A stretch of 64,000 bases of DNA, taken from NCBI RefSeq assembly GCF_002101815.1, contig NZ_LQPM01000008.1, positions 248,001 to 312,000 on the forward strand, written 5' to 3'. The stretch comes from Mycobacterium paraense. Lineage in GTDB: Bacteria; Actinomycetota; Actinomycetes; Mycobacteriales; Mycobacteriaceae. The notes beneath the pieces were generated by a model. The model ran no database searches. It saw nothing but the letters and a program-made list of their open reading frames with translations, and was not told the origin of the DNA. How positions within the stretch are numbered: position 1 is the first letter of the stretch; each line of letters starts with the position of its first letter. This document shows, piece after piece, positions 42,235-53,439 of this stretch. A program made the translations under genes and the position numbers.

Positions 42235-45200
42235 GCCGACTGATCTTCGAGGCCCGCCGCCGGCTCGCGCCGCCGGCGACCCGCAAGGGCACCATCACCA
42301 TCGAGGCGCCGCCGGAGCTGCCCCGGGTGGTTCCCCCGTCGTTTTTGCGGCGCGCCATGCCCTACGTGCTGGTGATCCTGATCGTCGGCATGGTGGTGGC
42401 GCTGGTGGCCACCGGCATGCGGGTCATCTCGCCGCAGACGCTGTTCTTCCCGTTCGTGTTGCTGCTGGCGGCGACGGCCCTGTACCGCGGCAACGACAAC
42501 AAGACCCGCACCGAGGAGGTCGACGCCGAACGCGCCGACTACCTGCGTTACCTGTCGGTGGTGCGGGACAACATCCGCACCCAGGCCGCCCAGCAGCGGG
42601 CGGCCGCGGAGTGGTCACACCCGGACCCGGCGGCGCTCGCGGCGGTGCCCGGGTCGCGGCGCCAGTGGGAGCGCGACCCGCACGACCCCGACTTCCTGGT
42701 GCTGCGGGCCGGCCGTCACGAGGCGCCGCTGGCCACCGCGCTGCGGGTGAACGACACCGCCGACGAGATCGACCTGGAACCGGTGTCGCACAGCGCATTA
42801 CGCAGCCTGCTGGACACCCAGCGCACGGTCCGCGACGTCCCGACCGGAATCGACCTGGCCAAGGTCTCCCGGATCACCGTGCTCGGCGACGAGGATGAGG
42901 TGCGGGGGGCGTTGCGCGCCTGGATCGCTCAGGCGGTGACGTGGCACGACCCCACGGTCCTCGGCGTGGCGCTGGCCTCCCGGGACCTGGAGCACCCGGA
43001 CTGGTCCTGGCTGAAGTGGTTGCCGCACGCCGACATTCCGGGCGAGCTCGACGGCGTGGGCCCGGCCCGCTTCCTGTCGACCGACGCCGACGAGCTGGCC
43101 GCGATGCTGGGACCGGCGCTCGTCGACCGCCCCGCGTTCACCGGCGACCCCGCGGATGCGTTGCGGCACTTGCTGATCGTCGTCGACGACCCCGACTACG
43201 ACGTCAACGCCTCGGCGCTGGCGGTGGGCCGGGCGGGAGTCACCGTCGTGCACTGCTCCGCCACACCCCCGCACCGCGAGCAGTATTCGGATCCGGAGAA
43301 GCCGATCCTGCGGGTCAGCGGGGGGGACGGCGGGGGCAGCCGAGTCGGTGCCATCGAACGCTGGCAGACCGGCGGCTGGCAGCCCTACATCGACAGCGCG
43401 GACCGGCTCGGCGCGGACGACGCCGCACACCTGGCCCGCCAGCTGTCCCGGTGGGACTCCAACCCCACCCACGCCGGGCTGCGCACCGCCGCCACCCGCG
43501 GCGCGACGTTCACCACGCTGCTGGGCATCGGCGACGCATCGCAGCTTGACGTGCCGACGCTGTGGGCGCCGCGCCGCCGCGACGACGAGTTGCGCGTTCC
43601 GATCGGCGTCACCGCGACCGGCGAGCCGCTGATGTTCGACCTCAAGGACGAGGCCGAGGGCGGGATGGGCCCGCACGGCCTGATGATCGGCATGACGGGG
43701 TCCGGCAAGTCGCAGACCCTGATGTCGATCCTGTTGTCGCTGTTGACAACCCACTCGGCGGACCGGCTGATCGTCATCTACGCCGACTTCAAGGGCGAGG
43801 CCGGCGCCGACAGCTTCCGGAACTTCCCCCAGGTCGTCGCGGTCATCTCCAACATGGCCGAGAAGAAGTCGCTGGCCGACCGCTTCGCCGACACGCTGCG
43901 CGGCGAGGTGGCCAGCCGCGAGACGCTGCTGCGGGAGGCCGGCCGCCGGGTGCAGGGCAGCGCGTTCAACTCGGTGACCGAATACGAGAACGCGGTCGCG
44001 GCCGGGCACGACCTCCCGCCGATCCCCACGCTGTTCGTGGTCGCCGACGAGTTCACCCTGATGCTGGCCGACCATCCGGAATACGCGGAGCTGTTCGACT
44101 ACGTGGCCCGCAAGGGGCGGTCGTTCCGCATCCACATCCTGTTCGCGTCCCAGACGCTGGACGTGGGCAAGATCAAGGACATCGACAAGAACACCTCCTA
44201 CCGCATCGGTTTGAAGGTGGCCAGCCCCAGCGTGTCCCGCCAGATCATCGGCGTCGAGGACGCCTATCACATCGAATCGGGCAAGGAGCACAAGGGCGTC
44301 GGCTTCTTGGTGCCCGCGCCCGGCGCGACCCCGATCAAGTTCCGCAGCACCTACGTCGACGGCATCTACGAGCCACCGCGGGCGGCCAAAGCCCTTGTGG
44401 TGCATTCGAACCCGGAACCCAAGCTGTTCACGGCCGGGATGGTCGAGCCCGATCACGGCACCGTCATCTCCACCGGCGAGGACGAGGACGTCGCCGGACC
44501 GCCGCGCAAGCTGATTGCGACCATCGGCGAGCAACTGGCGGGCTACGGGCCGCGCGCGCCGCAGCTGTGGCTGCCGCCGCTGGACGAGCCGATCCCGCTG
44601 ACCGCGGTGCTGGCGCGCGCCGGTGTGGCGCAGGGGCAGTGGCGCTGGCCGCTCGGCGAGATCGACAAACCCTTCGAGATGCGGCGCGACCCGCTGGTGT
44701 TCGACGCCTCGTCGTCGGCCGGGAACATGGTGGTCCACGGCGGGCCCAAGTCCGGGAAATCGACTGCGCTGCAGACGTTCATCATGTCGGCGGCCAGCCT
44801 GCATTCGCCGCGCGAGGTGACGTTCTACTGCCTGGACTACGGCGGCGGTCAGCTGCGGGCGCTGGAAGACCTGGCCCACGTGGGCAGCGTCGCCTCGGCG
44901 CTGGAGCCCGAACGCATCCGCCGCACCTTCGGTGAGCTGGAGCAGCTGCTGCTGTCCCGGCAGCAGCGCGAGGCCTTCCGGGAAAAGCACGGGTCCGCCC
45001 CGGACGACGGCTACGGCGAGGTGTTCCTGGTCATCGACAACCTGTATGCGTTCGGCCGGGACAACACCGACCAGTTCAACACCCGTAATCCCTTGCTGGC
45101 CAAGGTGACCGAGCTGGTCAACATCGGCCTGGCCTACGGCATCCACGTGGTCGTCACCACCCCCAGCTGGCTGGAGGTGCCGCTGGCCATGCGCGACGGC

Positions 45201-46223
45201 CTCGGGCTGCGGCTCGAGCTCAAGTTGCACGACGCGCGGGACAGCAACGTGCGGGTGGTCGGCGCGTTGCGCCGCCCGGCCGACGGCGTCCCGCACGACC
45301 AGCCGGGCCGCGGATTGACCATGGCCGCAGAGCATTTCCTGTTCGCGGCTCCCGAGCTCGACCAGATCGCCGCGATCAACGCCCGCTACCCCGGGGTCTC
45401 CGCGCCGCCGGTGCGGTTGCTGCCCACCGACCTCGCGCCCGACGCGCTGGGGCCGCTCTACCGCGGTGCGGAGTCGGTGGTCATCGGTCAGCGCGAAGAG
45501 GACCTCGCGCCCGTCGCCGTCGATTTCGCCCAGAACCCATTGCTGATGGTGTTCGGCGACAGCAGGTCCGGGAAGACCACGCTGCTGCGCCACATCATCC
45601 GCACCGTCCGCGAGCACTCCACCGCCGACCAGGTGGCGTTCACCGTGCTGGACCGGCGGCTGCACCTCGTCGACGAGCCGCTGTTCCCCGACAACGAATA
45701 CACCGCCAACATCGACCGGGTCACCCCCGCGATGCTGGGGCTGGCCAACCTGATCGAGTCCCGGCGGCCACCGGCGGGCTTGTCGCCGGCGGAGCTGTCG
45801 CGCTGGCGCTACCAGGGCCACACCCACTACCTGATCATCGACGACGTCGACCAGATCCCGGATTCGCCGGCGATGAGCGGTCCGTACGTCGGGCAGCGGC
45901 CGTGGACGCCGCTGATCGCGCAGCTGGCGCAGGCCGGTGATCTGGGGCTGCGGGTGATCGTCACGGCGCGCGCCACCGGATCCGCCCACGCGTTGATGAC
46001 CAGCCCGTTGCTGCGCCGCTTCAACGACCTGCAGGCGACCACGTTAATGCTGTCGGGCAATCCGCAGGACAGCGGCAAGATCCGCGGCCAGCGGTTCGGC
46101 CGGCTGCCCGCCGGCCGGGCAATCCTGCTGGGCGACAGCGACATTCCGACGTACGTGCAGTTGGTCAACCCGCTCGCCGGGGAGGCCGTGATGTCCGGTG
46201 AAACGCAACAGAAGGGGAGTTAG
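42231..46223 (+). CDS. eccC3: ESX-3 FtsK/SpoIIIE-type ATPase EccC3
   Basis: The 1330-residue motor (same length as in M. tuberculosis) has two N-terminal transmembrane helices (about 42-80), a DUF domain and three P-loop ATPase domains: GMTGSGKS at 487, GGPKSGKS at 837 and GDSRSGKT at 1109. It reads the secretion signal of EsxH/PPE substrates and drives translocation. The ATG at 42231 overlaps the eccB3 stop. Confidence 0.96.
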   Translation: MSRLIFEARRRLAPPATRKGTITIEAPPELPRVVPPSFLRRAMPYVLVILIVGMVVALVATGMRVISPQTLFFPFVLLLAATALYRGNDNKTRTEEVDAERADYLRYLSVVRDNIRTQAAQQRAAAEWSHPDPAALAAVPGSRRQWERDPHDPDFLVLRAGRHEAPLATALRVNDTADEIDLEPVSHSALRSLLDTQRTVRDVPTGIDLAKVSRITVLGDEDEVRGALRAWIAQAVTWHDPTVLGVALASRDLEHPDWSWLKWLPHADIPGELDGVGPARFLSTDADELAAMLGPALVDRPAFTGDPADALRHLLIVVDDPDYDVNASALAVGRAGVTVVHCSATPPHREQYSDPEKPILRVSGGDGGGSRVGAIERWQTGGWQPYIDSADRLGADDAAHLARQLSRWDSNPTHAGLRTAATRGATFTTLLGIGDASQLDVPTLWAPRRRDDELRVPIGVTATGEPLMFDLKDEAEGGMGPHGLMIGMTGSGKSQTLMSILLSLLTTHSADRLIVIYADFKGEAGADSFRNFPQVVAVISNMAEKKSLADRFADTLRGEVASRETLLREAGRRVQGSAFNSVTEYENAVAAGHDLPPIPTLFVVADEFTLMLADHPEYAELFDYVARKGRSFRIHILFASQTLDVGKIKDIDKNTSYRIGLKVASPSVSRQIIGVEDAYHIESGKEHKGVGFLVPAPGATPIKFRSTYVDGIYEPPRAAKALVVHSNPEPKLFTAGMVEPDHGTVISTGEDEDVAGPPRKLIATIGEQLAGYGPRAPQLWLPPLDEPIPLTAVLARAGVAQGQWRWPLGEIDKPFEMRRDPLVFDASSSAGNMVVHGGPKSGKSTALQTFIMSAASLHSPREVTFYCLDYGGGQLRALEDLAHVGSVASALEPERIRRTFGELEQLLLSRQQREAFREKHGSAPDDGYGEVFLVIDNLYAFGRDNTDQFNTRNPLLAKVTELVNIGLAYGIHVVVTTPSWLEVPLAMRDGLGLRLELKLHDARDSNVRVVGALRRPADGVPHDQPGRGLTMAAEHFLFAAPELDQIAAINARYPGVSAPPVRLLPTDLAPDALGPLYRGAESVVIGQREEDLAPVAVDFAQNPLLMVFGDSRSGKTTLLRHIIRTVREHSTADQVAFTVLDRRLHLVDEPLFPDNEYTANIDRVTPAMLGLANLIESRRPPAGLSPAELSRWRYQGHTHYLIIDDVDQIPDSPAMSGPYVGQRPWTPLIAQLAQAGDLGLRVIVTARATGSAHALMTSPLLRRFNDLQATTLMLSGNPQDSGKIRGQRFGRLPAGRAILLGDSDIPTYVQLVNPLAGEAVMSGETQQKGS

Positions 46224-46225
46224 TC

Positions 46226-46534
46226 ATGACGTTGCGAGTGGTTCCCGAGGGGTTGGCCGCGACCAGCGCGGCGGTGGAGGCGCTGACGGCGCGGCTGGCG
46301 GCCGCGCACGCGGCGGCGGCCCCGGCGATTACCGCGGTGGTGCCGCCGGCGGCGGATCCCGTGTCGCTGCAGACCGCCGCGGGGTTCAGCGCGCAGGGCC
46401 AGGAGCATGCCGCCGTCGCCGCGCAGGGCGTCGAGGAGCTGGGCCGCGCCGGCGTCGGTGTCGGGGAGTCCGGCGCGAGCTACCTCGCCGGCGACACGGC
46501 CGCGGCCGCGACCTACGGGATGGCGGCCGGCTGA
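46226..46534 (+). CDS. PE5: PE family protein PE5
   Basis: The 102-residue protein [20 protein letters not shown] has the Pro-Glu motif at residues 7-8 and a two-helix PE domain ending in the secretion signal YxxxD/E region ([11 protein letters not shown]). It pairs with PPE4 as an ESX-3 substrate. It starts two bases after the eccC3 stop. Length equals Rv0285. Confidence 0.93.
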   Translation: MTLRVVPEGLAATSAAVEALTARLAAAHAAAAPAITAVVPPAADPVSLQTAAGFSAQGQEHAAVAAQGVEELGRAGVGVGESGASYLAGDTAAAATYGMAAG

Positions 46535-46536
46535 CA

Positions 46537-48036
46537 ATGACGGCCCCCGTTTGGATGGCGTCGCCGCCGGAGGTGCACTCGGCGTTGCTGAGCGCCGGGC
46601 CGGGGCCGGGGTCGCTGCTCGCGGCCGCCGGCGCCTGGTCCTCGCTCAGCGCCGAATACGCCTCGGCGGCGGCCGAACTCAGCGGGATCCTGGCGGCGGT
46701 GCAGGCGGGGGCGTGGCAGGGCCCGAGCGCCGAGCAATACGCGGCGGCTCACCTGCCGTACCTGGCCTGGCTGCAGCAGGCCAGCGCCGACAGCGCCGGC
46801 GTGGCCGCCCAGCACGAGGTCGCCGCGACGGCGTACACCGGCGCCCTGGCCGCGATGCCCACCCTGGTCGAGCTGGCCGCCAACCACGTCATCCACGGCG
46901 TCCTGCTGGCAACGAATTTCTTTGGCATCAACACGATCCCGATCGCGCTGAACGAGGCCGACTACGTGCGCATGTGGGTCCAGGCCGCCACGGTGATGGG
47001 CGCCTATCAGGCGGCCTCGGGCGGGGCGCTGGCCTCCGCGCCGCGCACCGCCCCGGCTCCCGCCATCGAGAATCAGAGCGGCGCGGCCACCCCGGCCGCC
47101 CAGTCGGGTGCGTCGCTCAATCCGTCCGACCTGCTGAGCCAGCTGCTGTCGCAGTACACCAATTTCTACGGGAACATGTTCCAGGAGCTGGCCACGTTCT
47201 TCCAGGATCCCGTCGGGAACTCGGTGAAGATCATCCAGGCCTTCATGACGAATCCGTCTGAGGCGCTGGTGCTTTACGGCCCCCTGCTCTTCGCGATCGC
47301 CTACCAGGCCTTCTCCTGGGTCGGTGCGTCGATCACCTACCCGTCGCTGCTGCTCAGCCCTTTCCTCGGGCTCATCCTCCCGGTGGCCCTGCAACCGGCG
47401 CTGTCGCTCGCGGCCGCGGCGGCTCCCGCGCTGGCGGCGCCGGTGGCGGGCGGCATCGCCGCGACCGCCGTGCCCGTTTCCACGGTGTGGCCGGTCGCCG
47501 GTGTGGCCCCGACGGCCGCGGCCCCCGCGGCGGCACCGGCGTCGGTGGGCACCGCGGGCGCCGGCGCACCCGCCGCGCCGGCCCCGGCGACAGCCGCCGG
47601 AACCTTCGCGTACATGGTGGGTTTCGGCGGCGGCCCCGGAACCGAATCCGGCCCGACGGTGGGCGGCCGCGGCGGCGCCAAGGCGCCGGCGGCGACCATC
47701 CCGGCGGCGGGCGTGGCGGCCCCCAGCCGGGCGGAGGCCCGGGCGCGGCGGCGCCGGCGGGCGGCGATGCGCGAGTACGGCGACGAGTTCCTGGACATGG
47801 ATTCCGACATCGGCGTTCCACCCGACTACGACGCCGAGGAGTTGGTGTCGGCGGTGGCCTCCGGAAACGGGGCCGGGAGCCTGGGGTTCGCAGGGACCGC
47901 GCACAAAGACACCGCCGTGGGCGCGGCCGGCTTGACCAAGCTCGCCGGCGACGAGTTCGGCGGCGGTCCGCGGGTGCCGATGGTCCCGGGGACGTGGGAT
48001 CACGAGCCGGAGAGAGGGGGAGACGACGGCAACTAA
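46537..48036 (+). CDS. PPE4: PPE family protein PPE4
   Basis: The 499-residue protein has the PPE start [20 protein letters not shown], the helical PPE domain with [24 protein letters not shown], a hydrophobic stretch near 250-290 and the tail [12 protein letters not shown] and [17 protein letters not shown]. With PE5 it forms the PE5-PPE4 pair needed for siderophore-bound iron use. It starts two bases after PE5. Confidence 0.93.
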   Translation: MTAPVWMASPPEVHSALLSAGPGPGSLLAAAGAWSSLSAEYASAAAELSGILAAVQAGAWQGPSAEQYAAAHLPYLAWLQQASADSAGVAAQHEVAATAYTGALAAMPTLVELAANHVIHGVLLATNFFGINTIPIALNEADYVRMWVQAATVMGAYQAASGGALASAPRTAPAPAIENQSGAATPAAQSGASLNPSDLLSQLLSQYTNFYGNMFQELATFFQDPVGNSVKIIQAFMTNPSEALVLYGPLLFAIAYQAFSWVGASITYPSLLLSPFLGLILPVALQPALSLAAAAAPALAAPVAGGIAATAVPVSTVWPVAGVAPTAAAPAAAPASVGTAGAGAPAAPAPATAAGTFAYMVGFGGGPGTESGPTVGGRGGAKAPAATIPAAGVAAPSRAEARARRRRRAAMREYGDEFLDMDSDIGVPPDYDAEELVSAVASGNGAGSLGFAGTAHKDTAVGAAGLTKLAGDEFGGGPRVPMVPGTWDHEPERGGDDGN

Positions 48037-48087
48037 CGTGGCAGTGCCCAACCGAAATCCGAAGAGAGCGAAAGGAAACCAATCACC

Positions 48088-48381
48088 ATGAGCATGCTGG
48101 ACGCTCATATTCCGCAGTTGGTGGCCGCGCAGTCTGCGTTTTCCGCCAAGGCGGCGCTGATGCGCAGCACGATCAGCCAGGCCGAGCAGGAAGCGGTGTC
48201 GGCGCAGGCGTTCCACCAGGGCGAGGCCTCGGCGGCGTTTCAGGCCGCGCACGCCCGCTTCGTGGAGGTCGCGGCGCGGATCAACACCCTGCTCGACATC
48301 GCCCAGGCCAACCTCGGGGACGCCGCCGGCACCTACGTGGCCGCCGACGCCGCGGCCGCTTCCGGCTACACCGCGTTCTGA
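48088..48381 (+). CDS. esxG: ESX-3 secreted WXG100-family protein EsxG
   Basis: The 97-residue protein [20 protein letters not shown] has two helices with the turn around [12 protein letters not shown] (the WxG position lacks Trp, normal for EsxG) and the tail [17 protein letters not shown]. It forms a heterodimer with EsxH that binds zinc. A GAAAGGAAA ribosome site precedes the ATG. Confidence 0.96.
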   Translation: MSMLDAHIPQLVAAQSAFSAKAALMRSTISQAEQEAVSAQAFHQGEASAAFQAAHARFVEVAARINTLLDIAQANLGDAAGTYVAADAAAASGYTAF

Positions 48382-48410
48382 TCAGACCCCTCACCGCGAA
48401 AGGACTTGCG

Positions 48411-48701
48411 ATGTCGCAAATCATGTACAACTACCCCGCGATGCTGGGCCACGCCGCGGACATGTCGGGCTACGCCGGCACGTTGCAGGCGCTCGGCTCG
48501 GACATCGCCAGCGAGCAGGCCACCCTGTCCAACGCTTGGCAGGGTGACACCGGCATGACGTACCAGGTGTGGCAGGCGCAGTGGAACCAGGCGATGGACA
48601 GCCTGGTGCGGGCCTATCAGTCGATGGCCAGCACCCACGACGCCAACACCACCGCGATGCTCGCCCGCGACCAGGCCGAGGCCGCCAAGTGGGGCGGTTA
48701 A
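48411..48701 (+). CDS. esxH: ESX-3 secreted WXG100 protein EsxH (TB10.4)
   Basis: The 96-residue protein [20 protein letters not shown] has the W-x-G motif (SNAWQGDTG) and a C-terminal helix with [21 protein letters not shown]. His residues 14 and 76 region match the zinc-binding surface of EsxG-EsxH. Secreted with EsxG; target of host immunity. Confidence 0.97.
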   Translation: MSQIMYNYPAMLGHAADMSGYAGTLQALGSDIASEQATLSNAWQGDTGMTYQVWQAQWNQAMDSLVRAYQSMASTHDANTTAMLARDQAEAAKWGG

Positions 48702-48711
48702 CCCCGGCCCG

Positions 48712-49593
48712 ATGAACGCTGCACCAAACGCCGTCGAGCTGACGGTTGACCACGCATGGTTCATCGCCGAAACCATTGGGGCGGGCAGTTTCCCGTGGGT
48801 CCTGGCGATCACCACGCCCTACCGTGACGCCGGGGAGCGCGCCGAGTTCTTCGAGCGTCAGCGCGCCGAGCTGACCCGGATGGGTCTGCTGTCGCCGGAC
48901 GGTCTGGTCAACCCGGCGGTCGCCGGCTGGATCAAAACGGTGTGCTTCCCGGACCGGTGGCTCGACCTGCGCTACGTGGGACCCGGCGCGGCCACCGGCT
49001 CCGGTGAGCTGCTGCGCGGCGTGGTCGCGCAGCGCCGCACCGGTGGGAGCGGCGCGGCGCCGAACACCGTCGTGGCGCTGCGCAGCGCCCAGCTCGTCAC
49101 CTTCACCGCCATGGACATCGACGACGCCCGGGGGCTGGTCCCGGTCCTCGGCGTCGGGCTGGCGCAGCGGCCGCCGGCCCGGTTCGACGAGTTCAGCATG
49201 CCGATGCGGGTGGGCGCCCGCGCCGACGAGCGGCTGCGGGCCGGCGCGTCGCTGTCGGAAGTCGTTGACTACCTGGGCATTCCGGCGTCGGCGCGGCCCG
49301 TGGTGGAGTCGGTGTTCTCCGGGCCGCGCAGCTACGTCGAGATCGTCGCTGGCGCCCGCCGCGACGGGCAGCAGTCCACCACCGAGGTCGGGATGAGCAT
49401 CGTCGACACCGCCGCGGGCCGGGTGCTGGTCAGCCCGTCGCGCGCCTTCGACGGCGAGTGGGTCTCCACGTTCGCCCCGGGCACGCCGTTCGCCATCGCC
49501 GTCGCGGTCGAACAGCTGACCGCCCTGCTGCCCGAGGGCCAGTGGTTCCCCGGCCGTCGGCTGTCCCGCGACTTTTCCGCACAGACTTCATAA
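48712..49593 (+). CDS. espG3: ESX-3 PE/PPE chaperone EspG3
   Basis: The 293-residue cytosolic protein has the EspG fold ([64 protein letters not shown]). It binds the tip of the PPE helix and keeps PE-PPE pairs soluble. It starts 10 bases after esxH. Confidence 0.94.
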   Translation: MNAAPNAVELTVDHAWFIAETIGAGSFPWVLAITTPYRDAGERAEFFERQRAELTRMGLLSPDGLVNPAVAGWIKTVCFPDRWLDLRYVGPGAATGSGELLRGVVAQRRTGGSGAAPNTVVALRSAQLVTFTAMDIDDARGLVPVLGVGLAQRPPARFDEFSMPMRVGARADERLRAGASLSEVVDYLGIPASARPVVESVFSGPRSYVEIVAGARRDGQQSTTEVGMSIVDTAAGRVLVSPSRAFDGEWVSTFAPGTPFAIAVAVEQLTALLPEGQWFPGRRLSRDFSAQTS

Positions 49594-49637
49594 CCACCAA
49601 CGTTCAGATACAGCAACGAAATAGAGAAGAGAGAACC

Positions 49638-51068
49638 ATGTCAGTGACGTCCGGCGCCGTGATGCCGATCGTGCGCGTCGCCATCCTCGCGGACAGCAGG
49701 CTGACGGAGATGGCCCTGCCGGCCGAGCTGCCGCTGCGCGAAATCCTGCCGGCGGTCAAGCGTTTGGCGGCGCCGGCGGCCACCACCGGTGACACCGAGG
49801 ACACCCTGGATGGCCTTGCGGCCACCCACCTGAGCCTGGCGCCGATCGGCGGCGCGCCGTTCAGCCTGGACGCCAGCCTGGACACCGTCGGCGTCGTCGA
49901 CGGCGATCTACTGGCGCTGCAGCCGGTGCCCGCCGGGCCGGCCGCGCCGGGCATCGTCGAGGACATCGCCGACGCCGCCATGATCTTCTCGACCTCCCGG
50001 TTGCGGCCCTGGGGCACAGCGCATATCCAGCGCGCGGCGCTGGCCGCCGCGATCGCCGTGGTCGTCCTGGCGAGCGGCCTGGGCGTCACCTATCGGGTGG
50101 CCACCGGCGCGCTGGCCGGGCTGGTCGCGGTCGCCGTCATCGCGGCGCTGACCGGGGTGGTCGGCCTGCTGATCACCGGGCGTTCCCCGCGCGCCGGAAT
50201 GGCGCTGTCGACCGCGGCCCTCGTGCCCATCGGCGCCGCGCTGGTGTTGGCGGTGCCCGGCGGGTTCGGGCCGGCGCAGCTCATGCTGGCAGCGGCCGGC
50301 GTCACCGCGTGGTCGCTGATCGCCCTGATGGTCCCCGGCCCGCAACGCGAGCGGGTCGTCGGCTTCTTCACCACGACCGCGACCGTCGGCGCCGGGGTGG
50401 CGCTGGCGGCGGGCGCCGAATTGCTCTGGCACTTCCCGGTACTGACCATCGGCTGCGGGCTCATCGTGGCGGCCCTGCTGGTCACCGTCGAGGCCGCCCC
50501 GCTGTCGGCGATGTGGGCGCGCTTCCCGCTGCCCGTCATCCCGGCGCCCGGCGACCCCACCCCGTCGGCGCCGTCGTTGCGCGTGCTCGAGGACCTGCCG
50601 CGGCGGGTGCGGATCGGCGACGCGCATCAGAGCGGGTTCATCGCCGCCGCGGTGCTGCTCAGCGCGCTGGGCTCGGTGGCGATCGCGCTGCGCCCGGAGT
50701 CGTTGGGCGGCTTCGGCTGGTACGTGGTCGGCGCGACCGCGGCGACGTCCGTGCTGCGCGCCCGGGTATGGGACTCGGCCGCCTGCAAGGCCTGGCTGCT
50801 CGCCCAGCCGTACCTGGTCGCCGGCGTGCTGTTGGTGATCTACACCGCTACGGGGCGGTACGCCGCCGCCCTCGGCGCGGGAGTGGTGCTCGCCGCGCTG
50901 GCGCTGGTGTGGGTGGTGGTGGCGCTCAATCCGCGCATCGCCGCGCCGGAAAGCTACTCGCTGCCGCTGCGGCGGCTGGTGGGCTTCGTCGCGGCAGGCC
51001 TGGACGCCTCGCTGATCCCCGTGATGGCCTACCTGGTCGGTCTGTTCGCCTGGGTGCTCAATCGATGA
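49638..51068 (+). CDS. eccD3: ESX-3 membrane channel component EccD3
   Basis: The 476-residue protein has a ubiquitin-like N-terminal domain (about 8-95) and eleven predicted transmembrane helices in a row from about residue 130 on. It forms the dimeric membrane vestibule of the secretion complex. The ATG at 49638 follows GAGAAGAGAG. Its stop overlaps the mycP3 start (ATGATG). Confidence 0.95.
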   Translation: MSVTSGAVMPIVRVAILADSRLTEMALPAELPLREILPAVKRLAAPAATTGDTEDTLDGLAATHLSLAPIGGAPFSLDASLDTVGVVDGDLLALQPVPAGPAAPGIVEDIADAAMIFSTSRLRPWGTAHIQRAALAAAIAVVVLASGLGVTYRVATGALAGLVAVAVIAALTGVVGLLITGRSPRAGMALSTAALVPIGAALVLAVPGGFGPAQLMLAAAGVTAWSLIALMVPGPQRERVVGFFTTTATVGAGVALAAGAELLWHFPVLTIGCGLIVAALLVTVEAAPLSAMWARFPLPVIPAPGDPTPSAPSLRVLEDLPRRVRIGDAHQSGFIAAAVLLSALGSVAIALRPESLGGFGWYVVGATAATSVLRARVWDSAACKAWLLAQPYLVAGVLLVIYTATGRYAAALGAGVVLAALALVWVVVALNPRIAAPESYSLPLRRLVGFVAAGLDASLIPVMAYLVGLFAWVLNR

Positions 51069-52456
51069 TGCGGGCCCACGCCGGATTGGCCTGCGTCACG
51101 GCCGCTTTGGCGGCCATGATGTGGACCGCTCCGTCGGCCTTGGCCATCGACCAGCCGAAGGTGGACCCCGCGGTGCCACCGCCGAGCGGCACGCCGGGAC
51201 CCGGGCAGCCGATGGAGCAGCGCGGCCCCTGCACCGCCTCCGGCGTCATCCCCGGCAGCGATCCGGCCGTGGCGACGCCGAGCCAGTCGATGCTGAACCT
51301 TCCCGCGGCGTGGCGGTTTTCGCGCGGCGAGGGCCAGCTGGTGGCGGTCCTCGACACCGGGGTGCGCCCCGGCCCGCGGCTGCCCAACGTCGATCCCGGC
51401 GGCGACTTCGTCGAGACCACCGACGGCCTGACCGACTGCGACGGCCACGGCACCCTGGTGGCCGGCATCATCGCCGGCCAGCCCGGCGACGACGGGTTCT
51501 CGGGGGTGGCGCCGGCCGCGCGGGTGCTCTCGATCCGGATGGCGTCCGCGAAATTCTCGCCGCGCACGCCGGGCGGGGATCCGTTGCTGGCCAGGGCATC
51601 CCAGGACGTCGCGACGCTGGCGCGGGCCATCGTGCACGCCGCCGACCTCGGCGCCCGGGTGATCAACATCTCCGCGATCACCTGCCTGCCCGCCGACCGG
51701 ACGGTCGACCAGGCCGCGCTGGGTGCGGCGATCCGCTACGCGGCGGTGGACAAGGACGCGGTGATCGTGGCCGCCGCGGGCAACAACGGCCCCACCGGAT
51801 CGGTCGCCGGTGGAACGTCCTGCGACTCCAACCCGCTGACCGACCTCAGCCGCCCCGACGACCCGCGCAACTGGGCCGGTGTCACGTCGGTCTCCATCCC
51901 GTCGTGGTGGCAGCCCTACGTGCTGTCGACGGCCTCGCTCACGCCCGAAGCGGAGCCGTCGAAATTCACCATGGCCGGGCCGTGGGTGGGCATCGCGGCG
52001 CCCGGCGAGAACATCGTGTCGGTCAGCAATCGCGACGGCGGCGGTCTTGCCAACGGCCTACCCGACGACCACCAGCAGCTGGTCGCGTTGAGCGGCACCA
52101 GCTACGCGGCCGGCTACGTCTCGGGCGTGGCGGCGCTGGTGCGCAGCAAGTATCCCCAACTGACCGCGACGCAGGTGGTGCACCGCGTCACCGCCACCGC
52201 CCACAACGGCGCCCGGGCGCCCTCCAACGTCGTCGGCGCCGGTGCGGTCGACCCCGTGGCGGCGCTGACGTGGGAGCTGCCCGCCGGCAGCCCACCCGCG
52301 GCGGGGGCCAGGCCGGTCGCCGCCCCGCCGGCACCAGCGCCCCAGGACACCACCCCGCGGACCGTCGCGTTCGCCGGCACCGCCGCGCTGGCCGTCGTCG
52401 TCGCGGCCGTCGCCGCCGTCGTCGCGATCGTGAGAAAGAAGGAGACCACCCCGTGA
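51065..52456 (+). CDS. mycP3: ESX-3 subtilisin-like protease mycosin-3
   Basis: The 463-residue protein has a signal peptide (LACVTAALAAMMWTAPSALA), subtilase catalytic triad Asp97 (LDTG), His128 (DGHGT) and Ser346 (GTSYA), and a C-terminal transmembrane anchor (FAGTAALAVVVAAVAAVVAIV) with a basic end RKKETTP. It sits on the periplasmic side of the ESX-3 complex and stabilises it. All catalytic residues are intact. Confidence 0.96.
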   Translation: MMRAHAGLACVTAALAAMMWTAPSALAIDQPKVDPAVPPPSGTPGPGQPMEQRGPCTASGVIPGSDPAVATPSQSMLNLPAAWRFSRGEGQLVAVLDTGVRPGPRLPNVDPGGDFVETTDGLTDCDGHGTLVAGIIAGQPGDDGFSGVAPAARVLSIRMASAKFSPRTPGGDPLLARASQDVATLARAIVHAADLGARVINISAITCLPADRTVDQAALGAAIRYAAVDKDAVIVAAAGNNGPTGSVAGGTSCDSNPLTDLSRPDDPRNWAGVTSVSIPSWWQPYVLSTASLTPEAEPSKFTMAGPWVGIAAPGENIVSVSNRDGGGLANGLPDDHQQLVALSGTSYAAGYVSGVAALVRSKYPQLTATQVVHRVTATAHNGARAPSNVVGAGAVDPVAALTWELPAGSPPAAGARPVAAPPAPAPQDTTPRTVAFAGTAALAVVVAAVAAVVAIVRKKETTP

Positions 52457-53433
52457 GCCGCTCGATACCCGTTCCAGGCACCGGCCGAATCACGCTGGCG
52501 CTGCTGGCCGTGGTGCCCGCGGTGATGGCATACCCCTGGCGATCCCCGCGCGACTACTGGGTGCTCGGCATCGCGGCCGCGGTGGTGATCGTGCTGTTCG
52601 CCTGGTGGCGGGGCCTGCACCTCACCACGATCGTGCGCCGGCGCGCGGCGATGGCGCGCCGCGCCCGGGGGTTCGTGCCCGAATCGGGTTCGGCCACAAG
52701 CGCGACCGCGCTGCTGCGCCTCGGACCGCCGCTCGGCGACTCGGACGTGCTTCCGTTGCCGCTCATCGCGGACTACCTGGACCGCTACGGCATCCGGGCC
52801 GACAAGATCCGAATCACCAGCCGCGACAACGCCTCCGACGCCTCGAGGCGCCAGACCTGGATCGGGCTCACGGTCTCGGCGACCGACAACCTGGCGGCGC
52901 TGCAGGCGCGCTCGGCGCGGATCCCGTTGGCCGAGACCACCCAGGTGGCCGCCCGCCGGCTGGCCGACCACCTTCGCGAGATGGGCTGGGACGCCGGCAC
53001 CGTCGCACCGGACGACGTCCCGCGTCTGGTGGCGCCCAACGCCCGCGAAACCTGGCGGGGCGTGCAGCGCGGCGACTCGGATTACGTTGCGGCCTACCAG
53101 GTTCGCGTCGACGCCGGACTGGCCGAAACGCTGGACGCGATCCGGTCGCACCCGGTGCGCGAGACGTGCACGGCGCTGGAGATCGCCGGCGACCGCAACC
53201 ACCGCACCGTCGCGGCGGCCTGTGCGTTCCTGACCGATTCGCCCCCCGCGGGCGCGGCGCCGCTGGCCGGGCTGATCCCGCAGCGCGGAAATCACCGGCC
53301 CGCGCTGGCGGCGCTGGACCTGCTGTCGGTGCAACGCCTCGACGGGCACGCCGACGAGCCGGCCGGCGTCCTGGCCGGACTGGCCTGGCCGACCCCGGAG
53401 GCCGGCGCACACCGGGCGCCGTTGGCGTCGTGA
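52453..53433 (+). CDS. eccE3: ESX-3 membrane component EccE3
   Basis: The 326-residue protein has two N-terminal transmembrane helices (about 12-27 and 34-51) and a soluble periplasmic/cytosolic domain (LPLPLIADYLDRYGIRADKIRITSRDN). GTG start at 52453 overlaps mycP3 (GTGA). It is the last ESX-3 gene; the next gene is convergent after 6 bases. Confidence 0.94.
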   Translation: MSRSIPVPGTGRITLALLAVVPAVMAYPWRSPRDYWVLGIAAAVVIVLFAWWRGLHLTTIVRRRAAMARRARGFVPESGSATSATALLRLGPPLGDSDVLPLPLIADYLDRYGIRADKIRITSRDNASDASRRQTWIGLTVSATDNLAALQARSARIPLAETTQVAARRLADHLREMGWDAGTVAPDDVPRLVAPNARETWRGVQRGDSDYVAAYQVRVDAGLAETLDAIRSHPVRETCTALEIAGDRNHRTVAAACAFLTDSPPAGAAPLAGLIPQRGNHRPALAALDLLSVQRLDGHADEPAGVLAGLAWPTPEAGAHRAPLAS

Positions 53434-53439
53434 GTCGCT

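Noticed and set aside
42798..45989. Minus-strand open frame of 1063 codons opposite eccC3
   Set aside because: High-GC DNA gives long antisense frames; the translation has no domain and eccC3 has all its motifs.
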